DNA of 16,696 nucleotides, taken from Balneolia bacterium. Its GTDB lineage: Bacteria > Bacteroidota > Rhodothermia > Balneolales > Cyclonatronaceae. Positions 11,780-16,696 of the stretch are shown one piece after another; the first letter of the stretch is position 1, and each line of letters starts with the position of its first letter. Location of the stretch: the NCBI GenBank assembly GCA_003566395.1, contig PXDL01000253.1:1-16696 (forward strand), given 5' to 3'. The notes below the pieces were generated by a model. The model was not told the origin of the DNA, made no database searches, and worked only from the letters and a program-made list of their open reading frames with translations. The position numbers and the translations under genes are program-made.

Positions 11780-13333
11780 ATGAGTGTACTGAATGATTCA
11801 AGGACCATCGAACAGATCAAAGAACACGGACTCACCATCGAAGAGGTTGAGCGTCAGCTGGGCCTGTTCACTAAAGGTATCCCCTCACTGAAAATCAACC
11901 GCCCGGCTACCGTTGGCGACGGCATCATCAGCCTTGATGAGCGAGAACGGGCACGTTACAAAAAGCTTTATGACCAAACCGTTTTAAAAGGTCTTCGCAT
12001 TATGAAATTCGTGCCGGCTTCCGGTGCCGCCTCCCGGATGTTCCGCGATCTCGAGACCATGTTGAACGATCATGATGAAATCGGAGAAGCCGAACTGCAT
12101 CTGGATTCCGATCCGGCCCGGTTTTCGAAGACGTTCATTAAAAACATTACCTCATTTGCTTTTTGGCACGACCTCTGCGAAGCGCTGAAAGCCGACGGGC
12201 TTGACGCAAACCGGCTGCTGGAAAAGAAAACCTACCGCCCGCTGATCGAATATACCCTGACCGACAAAGGACTCGGCTACTCCTCAATGCCCAAAGCCCT
12301 TATTCAATTTCACGGTTATGAAGACGGTCCGAAAACCTCACTGGAAGAACATTTCCACGAAGGCATGGAATATGCGACCGGCCCCGACAACAGCGTTCAC
12401 ATGCATTTTACGGTTTCTCCGGAGTTTGATGACAAGTTTGACGCCAGGGTAGAATCCATCAAAAGACAGCTTGAATCTGGCGAAGTACGCTTTCAGGTTG
12501 AACGGTCGCATCAGTTGCCGTCAACCGATACCATTGCGGTAGATGAAGAGAACGAACCCTTTTTGGATGAAAACAACACTATTCTGTTTCGTCCGGGAGG
12601 ACACGGCGCACTACTGCACAATTTGAATGAGCTGGATTCGGATATCGTATTCATCAAGAATATTGATAATGTGGTGCCCGCCTCCCGCCGCAACGACACC
12701 ATTGAATGGAAAAAAGTACTCGCGGGAGTTTTAGCCGAACTTCGCAATACGATCTTTTCATCCCTTAAAAAACTTGATCAAAACCCCGATTCAAAAACGC
12801 TGGATGAACTATCTGTGCTGGCGACCGGTGATCTGAATCTTACCCTTCCCGCCGAATTTGAAACGGCTTCGGATGAAGAAAAGCAAGCTATTCTGATTCA
12901 TTTGCTCGACCGTCCGGTAAGGGTTTGCGGCATGGTAAGGAACGAGGGCGAACCCGGTGGCGGGCCGTTCTGGATCGAGAAAGAAGGAGAAGTGAACAAG
13001 CTTCAGATCGTGGAATCGTCTCAAATCGATACCGAAGACGAGCAGCAGAAAGCTGTTCTGAACAACGCAACTCATTTTAATCCGGTAGATATCGTCTGTT
13101 CTATCACCAACAGCAAGGGAGAACCGATTAACCTGAAGGATTTTCAGGACCCGGATACTGCATTTATCGCTTCAAAATCGTATGACGGGCGAAACCTCAA
13201 AGCCCTTGAGCGGCCCGGGCTCTGGAACGGCGGGATGGCTGGATGGATAACCGTGTTTATTGAAGTGCCGGTTTCCACCTTTAATCCGGTTAAAACCGTA
13301 AACGACTTATTACGGGATGAACACCGGCAGTAA
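11780..13333 (+). CDS. DUF4301 family protein, nucleotidyltransferase-like motifs
   Basis: The 517-residue product matches my knowledge of the DUF4301 family, found mainly in Bacteroidota and of unknown function. Near the N-terminus PASGAASRMF (79-88) resembles the glycine-rich G-x-G-T-R-M loop of sugar-nucleotide pyrophosphorylases. RPGGHGALL (271-279) followed by IKNIDNVV (292-299) resembles the substrate-binding and metal-binding (N-x-D-N) segments of UDP-sugar pyrophosphorylases. THFNPVDIV (about 432-440) and PFWIEKEG (about 393-400) are further conserved-looking motifs. I infer an NTP-transferase fold, but neither reaction nor substrate is known. There is no signal peptide or membrane segment, so it is likely cytoplasmic. 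It is a one-gene unit, divergent from the STAS gene and converging on the membrane protein gene 9 bases downstream. Confidence 0.85.
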   Translation: MSVLNDSRTIEQIKEHGLTIEEVERQLGLFTKGIPSLKINRPATVGDGIISLDERERARYKKLYDQTVLKGLRIMKFVPASGAASRMFRDLETMLNDHDEIGEAELHLDSDPARFSKTFIKNITSFAFWHDLCEALKADGLDANRLLEKKTYRPLIEYTLTDKGLGYSSMPKALIQFHGYEDGPKTSLEEHFHEGMEYATGPDNSVHMHFTVSPEFDDKFDARVESIKRQLESGEVRFQVERSHQLPSTDTIAVDEENEPFLDENNTILFRPGGHGALLHNLNELDSDIVFIKNIDNVVPASRRNDTIEWKKVLAGVLAELRNTIFSSLKKLDQNPDSKTLDELSVLATGDLNLTLPAEFETASDEEKQAILIHLLDRPVRVCGMVRNEGEPGGGPFWIEKEGEVNKLQIVESSQIDTEDEQQKAVLNNATHFNPVDIVCSITNSKGEPINLKDFQDPDTAFIASKSYDGRNLKALERPGLWNGGMAGWITVFIEVPVSTFNPVKTVNDLLRDEHRQ

Positions 13334-13342
13334 TCCCAAAGT

Positions 13343-13870
13343 TTAACGACGTTTTAGTTCAGCAAATCCCAAGAATACCATGAACGTGCTGATGCCGATC
13401 ATCACAATTGCCAGTACGTCCGATGCTGTAACGCCGTCGTGAGGATTGAAATAAAGCAGCGTAGGACCCTTTAGCCAGGCTGGCGGCTCAAGCACAATCA
13501 TGAGTACGGCAATAACCAACAGCAAAATTGCGCCGCTGAAAAGAGACAGGATGTGCATACGGCGCCTCCGTTTTACCTGCATGGCGTCGTTACTGTTTAC
13601 ACGTGCATTTTCCAGCAAGAACAGCACTTCATCCAGCATCTTATCGCGCTTGCCGTTTCGACTCTGATGTTCTTCAATCTTATCGCTAATGATGTGGAAA
13701 CGCGTCTTCACATCCTTTTGGCTCTTGATCATTTCGGCATGATCACTTGTAAAATAGAAATTTTCCAGGCGGCTTAATGCAGCATCAACATCTGTCTGGC
13801 GTGCCTTTGCTTTGTTCAGCCTGACACGAAATCCGTTTACCGGCGCTTGTTTAACTGCGTGATCATTCAT
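13343..13870 (-). CDS. Two-helix membrane protein with N-terminal coiled-coil-like region, function unknown
   Basis: I do not recognise this 175-residue protein. Residues 1 to about 98 are polar and helical-looking, rich in K, E, Q and R with heptad-like leucines (about 20-95), suggesting a coiled coil. A KRRRR cluster (about 99-103) precedes a first transmembrane helix (about 106-127, LFSGAILLLVIAVLMIVLEP). A short outer loop with a PHDG segment follows, then a second helix (about 149-170), ending in ELKRR. The positive-inside rule puts both ends in the cytoplasm. The ATG at 13870 has only a weak ribosome binding site. Its stop lies 9 bases from that of the DUF4301 gene, with no terminator between, so the two transcripts may overlap. 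Confidence 0.72.
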   Translation of the reverse strand: MNDHAVKQAPVNGFRVRLNKAKARQTDVDAALSRLENFYFTSDHAEMIKSQKDVKTRFHIISDKIEEHQSRNGKRDKMLDEVLFLLENARVNSNDAMQVKRRRRMHILSLFSGAILLLVIAVLMIVLEPPAWLKGPTLLYFNPHDGVTASDVLAIVMIGISTFMVFLGFAELKRR

Positions 13871-14251
13871 ATTAGTAGTCAGATTTGTTGCAATAAGGTA
13901 TTTTGTTGCGGAAGATGTACCCCTTTAATAGGTTAAAATATATTAATTATATTTTATTAATCCAATTGTTTTCCTATCGATTTTAATCACATGAAACCCA
14001 TCCTGATGTGCCATGCTTTTAAACAACAGAATACCTATTTTAAACCTTTACTATACTTTGAAAAACCGGTTTTTGGAGATCGGGCTTGGTTTTAAATCTC
14101 CCAGTCATGCCTGAATAAATCCATTGATGATATTCAAAGGCTTTTTTTATTATTAGACCTACGCTTTCGCAGCCGCTCTCCATTCCGGCAGTCCGCCCGT
14201 TCTGAAAGCGGTTAGAACCTATATTATTTTTAACCTCATATCATTACAGCC
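13871..14251 (+). other. Divergent intergenic region with structured leader of the 2-oxoglutarate dehydrogenase gene
   Basis: No protein gene was found in these 381 bases. In order on the + strand there are: two copies of TTTGTTGC 18 bases apart (13884-13891, 13902-13909); an AT-rich block (about 13930-13965); a TATACTTTG promoter-like string (14052-14060); a perfect 14-base palindrome AAAAACCGGTTTTT (14061-14074); an inverted repeat GGAGAT/ATCTCC (14075-14080, 14096-14101); a hairpin with a T run (14109-14148); and a 7-base pair CGCTTTC/GAAAGCG (14162-14168, 14204-14210). This could be a regulatory leader or a short RNA gene. Confidence 0.5.
14109..14148 (+). terminator. Terminator-like hairpin in the leader of the 2-oxoglutarate dehydrogenase gene
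   Basis: GCC-TGAAT (14109-14116) pairs with ATTCA-GGC (14132-14141, two-base bulge) and is followed by seven T (14142-14148). It lies about 100 bases before the downstream start and has no gene ending just upstream on the + strand. It therefore fits premature termination in a leader or the end of a short RNA better than the end of an operon. Confidence 0.5.
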
Positions 14252-16696
14252 TTGCAGTCACTTGAATCTCTTTTCGGCCCGAATGCAGCCCTCGTAGAAG
14301 AATTATTAAAACAGTATCAGGAAAACCCGGAATCGGTGCCGGAATACTGGAGAAAATATTTTGTTGAACACATCGATGAAATCGCTGAAGGCCGGGCACC
14401 GACTGAGCCCTCAGGTAATGGTCGTCAGGAAGCAGAAGCGCCGGAAGCTAAAGAGAAGAAAGTAAAAGAGGCTGACAAAAAAGCTGTTGCAAAAAAGAAA
14501 GAGGCTAAAGCAGACAAGAAAAAGCCTGCGGTTAAAACGAAGAAGGACGAAAAAGAAAAAGAGCCGCCAAAAGAAGAGGCACCCGAACCTAAGCGCGAAC
14601 CTTTGCGAGGCGCATCGGCAAAAATCGCCGAGAATATGGATGCCAGCCTTGAAGTTCCTACGGCTACTTCCCTTCGCGTAATACCGGTTAAAATGCTGGT
14701 GGAAGACCGCATTGTTATCAACAAGCATTTGGAAGAGCGGGGTGAGCCGAAAGCCACCTTCACCCATTTTATAGGCTGGGCCATCGTTCAGGCCATAAAG
14801 GCGGTGCCTTCAATGAATGCCTTTTACGAGCTTGATGACAACAACAAGCCCTTCAAGGTGTACCCCACCGATGTAAACCTCGGAATCGCCATCGACCTGC
14901 CGGGTAAGGGTGATTCCAGAAATCTTGTGGTGGCAAACATCAAAGGGGTGGACAAGATGAATTTCTATGAATTTCTTCACGCCTACTACAAGTTGATCGA
15001 CAAAGCCCGCAACGGCAATCTCGAGGTAGACGATTTTCAGGGCACAACCATCAGCATCACCAACCCCGGCACCATCGGCACTGTTTCATCTCTTCCGCGC
15101 TTGATGAAAGGACAGGGCTCCATTATTGCAACCGGCGCCATGAATTACCCGGCCGAGTTTCAGTCTATGTCGCCCGAATTGTTGAATCACCTGGGAATAA
15201 GCAAAGTTATGACGATGACCAGCACCTACGATCATCGCATTATACAGGGCGCGGAATCGGGAGAGTTTTTATCCCAAATCCATAATATGCTAATCGGAGA
15301 CGGCGACTTTTTTGACACCATTTTTGCCGACCTCGATATTCCCTATGATCCTGTTCCCTACGGCCGGGATAATTACGCCGGCATGTTTGGTGGTCAGGGT
15401 GATGACCTCGCCGCTACCAAAAAGGCCATTTCCGTTATAAACCTTATCAACATGTACCGTACGCACGGACATGTACTGGCCAGTGTAAATCCGCTGCACC
15501 ACGGTCCGGGACACCATCCCGAACTGGACTACGAGTACCACGGACTTACGATGTGGGATATGGACCGGGAGTTTTACTGCGGCGGCCTCGGCGGTCACAC
15601 AAAAGCTCCGCTGCGCGACATCGTGAGCCTGCTGCGGGATACCTATTGTAGCAAAATCGGCTCCGAGTTTACGCACATCCAGAATCTCTCCGAGCGCAAC
15701 TGGCTTTCCGATAAAATGGAAGGAAGCCTCAACGCTCCTGATCTCGACAAAGACGAAAAACGCCTCATTCTTAAAAAACTGAATCAGGCTTCGGCTTTCG
15801 AAGAGTTTTTGCATAAAAAGTATATCGGCCATAAGCGGTTTTCGCTGGAAGGTGCCGAATCGGTGATTCCAACGATAAATCATATGCTTGAGCGTGCCGG
15901 CGGCTATGGGGTTGAAGAGGTTGTTTTCGGCATGGCGCACCGTGGACGCCTGAACGTGCTCGTGAATATTATGGGCAAATCCTACAAACAAATTTTTTCA
16001 GAGTTTGAAGGAAATATCGATCCCGATTCTGCCCAGGGATCAGGTGATGTAAAATATCACCTCGGCACAAGCAGCACATTCAAGACCAAAGACGGTCAGG
16101 AGATAAAGCTTGGGTTGATGCCCAATCCATCACACCTCGAATCGGTAAATCCGGTGGTGGAAGGGGCGGTTCGTGCCAAACAGGATTTGTTAAATGAAGA
16201 TGCGGATGATGAAAACGGCAGTCGTGTCATCCCGCTTCTTATACATGGTGATGCGGCTTTTGCAGGTCAGGGCGTAGTGGCAGAAACCCTCAATATGTCT
16301 CAGTTGCGCGGGTATAAAACCGGAGGCACCATCCATCTGATCATCAATAACCAGATCGGATTTACCACCCTTCCGATAGACGGACGATCCACACGCTACG
16401 CTTCCGATCTGGCAAAAATGATCCTCGCACCGATTTTTCATGTAAACGGTGACGACCCCGAAGCCTGCGTACATGCGATGAACCTGGCTTTGGATTATCG
16501 CCAGAAATTCGGCAAAGACGTAGTGATTGATCTTATCTGTTACCGCAAGCACGGCCATAATGAGGGCGACGAGCCAGCCTTTACCCAGCCGGGACTCTAC
16601 CGGGAAATCAAAGATCATCCACAGGTGCGCGAAATTTACACGCGCGAATTGCTTCGCAAGAAAGAGCTCACCCAGGAAGAAGTGGATGAAATATTC
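14252..16696 (+). CDS. kgd: Kgd/OdhA-type 2-oxoglutarate dehydrogenase: E2 succinyltransferase domain fused to E1, 3' end outside window
   Basis: This TCA-cycle enzyme converts 2-oxoglutarate to succinyl-CoA with thiamine diphosphate. The window holds 815 codons of a protein expected to be about 1,200 residues. Residues 1-45 (SLESLFGPNAALVEELL...) are the small E1 N-terminal segment. Residues 51-117 form a Lys/Glu/Ala-rich linker. Residues 119 to about 360 form an E2 acyltransferase catalytic domain, ending in TYDHRIIQGAESGEF (H328; Q332 in place of the usual D of DHRxxDG). E1 follows (from about 395), with AHRGRLNVL, HGDAAFAGQG (665-674), NNQIGFTT and RKHGHNEGDEPAFTQP (near 765-780). No lipoyl domain is present. 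This is the layout of mycobacterial Kgd and corynebacterial OdhA. The start is a TTG at 14252: an in-frame stop at 14231 and the SLESLFGPNAA homology leave little choice. No Shine-Dalgarno site is visible. No lpd or separate sucB gene is seen in the part shown. Confidence 0.92.
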   Translation, partial: MQSLESLFGPNAALVEELLKQYQENPESVPEYWRKYFVEHIDEIAEGRAPTEPSGNGRQEAEAPEAKEKKVKEADKKAVAKKKEAKADKKKPAVKTKKDEKEKEPPKEEAPEPKREPLRGASAKIAENMDASLEVPTATSLRVIPVKMLVEDRIVINKHLEERGEPKATFTHFIGWAIVQAIKAVPSMNAFYELDDNNKPFKVYPTDVNLGIAIDLPGKGDSRNLVVANIKGVDKMNFYEFLHAYYKLIDKARNGNLEVDDFQGTTISITNPGTIGTVSSLPRLMKGQGSIIATGAMNYPAEFQSMSPELLNHLGISKVMTMTSTYDHRIIQGAESGEFLSQIHNMLIGDGDFFDTIFADLDIPYDPVPYGRDNYAGMFGGQGDDLAATKKAISVINLINMYRTHGHVLASVNPLHHGPGHHPELDYEYHGLTMWDMDREFYCGGLGGHTKAPLRDIVSLLRDTYCSKIGSEFTHIQNLSERNWLSDKMEGSLNAPDLDKDEKRLILKKLNQASAFEEFLHKKYIGHKRFSLEGAESVIPTINHMLERAGGYGVEEVVFGMAHRGRLNVLVNIMGKSYKQIFSEFEGNIDPDSAQGSGDVKYHLGTSSTFKTKDGQEIKLGLMPNPSHLESVNPVVEGAVRAKQDLLNEDADDENGSRVIPLLIHGDAAFAGQGVVAETLNMSQLRGYKTGGTIHLIINNQIGFTTLPIDGRSTRYASDLAKMILAPIFHVNGDDPEACVHAMNLALDYRQKFGKDVVIDLICYRKHGHNEGDEPAFTQPGLYREIKDHPQVREIYTRELLRKKELTQEEVDEIF

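Noticed and set aside
14411..14784. Two overlapping Phe/Ser-rich open frames on the - strand
   Set aside because: They are the complement of the Lys/Glu-rich linker of the dehydrogenase (AAG/GAA codons read as CTT/TTC). Apparent hydrophobicity comes from low complexity.
15290..15991. A 233-codon open frame on the - strand
   Set aside because: It lies fully inside the conserved E2-E1 region of the 2-oxoglutarate dehydrogenase on the other strand and shows no recognisable features.
1..16696. CRISPR arrays, insertion sequences, integrases or phage genes
   Set aside because: Checked throughout. No regularly spaced repeats, terminal inverted repeats or transposase-like frames were seen. The only DNA repeats lie inside the multimodular gene.

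Overview
The window looks like a chromosomal segment from a bacterium of the Bacteroidota/Rhodothermota/Balneolota group. The main clue is a secreted protein ending in a type IX secretion (T9SS) sorting domain of the NYPNPFNPTT type. Supporting clues are weak Shine-Dalgarno sites, several likely TTG or ambiguous starts, a TAnnTTTG-like promoter box, a DUF4301 gene and an OlsF-like acyltransferase. A Balneola/Gracilimonas-like organism is my best guess. It is an inference, not shown by any marker gene. No tRNA, rRNA, insertion sequence, integrase, phage gene or CRISPR array was seen.

Layout. (1) 1-1384 (-): a fused PlsC-like plus GNAT-like acyltransferase (OlsF type, aminolipid synthesis), cut by the window start. 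(2) 1772-4432 (+): a clpS-clpA pair, the N-degron adaptor and its unfoldase, with a very strong ribosome binding site for clpA inside the end of clpS. (3) 4757-5152 (+): a small membrane-anchored protein of unknown function, ending at a strong bidirectional terminator. (4) 5248-8061 (-): a 937-residue secreted, non-catalytic protein with cohesin-like, starch-binding-like, three E-set-like repeats, dockerin, second cohesin-like and T9SS modules. (5) 8487-11433 (-): a wax ester synthase/DGAT-type acyltransferase, preceded by a STAS antagonist and a receiver-PP2C phosphatase that form a partner-switching signalling pair. (6) 11780-13333 (+): a DUF4301 protein with nucleotidyltransferase-like motifs. 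It converges, with only 9 bases between the stops, on a two-helix membrane protein at 13343-13870 (-). (7) 14252-16696 (+): the first 815 codons of a Kgd/OdhA-type 2-oxoglutarate dehydrogenase that carries an E2 acyltransferase domain fused ahead of the E1 domain. A structured leader with a terminator-like hairpin lies upstream.

Most genes are housekeeping or metabolic: proteolysis, membrane and storage lipids, TCA cycle and signalling. They form short independent units rather than one operon. The most unusual item is the cohesin/dockerin/starch-binding T9SS protein, which has the parts of a cell-surface or extracellular polysaccharide-binding scaffold but no catalytic domain. The second is the actinobacterial-style ODH fusion with its leader RNA. 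The DUF4301 motifs suggest a testable enzymatic role for that uncharacterised family.
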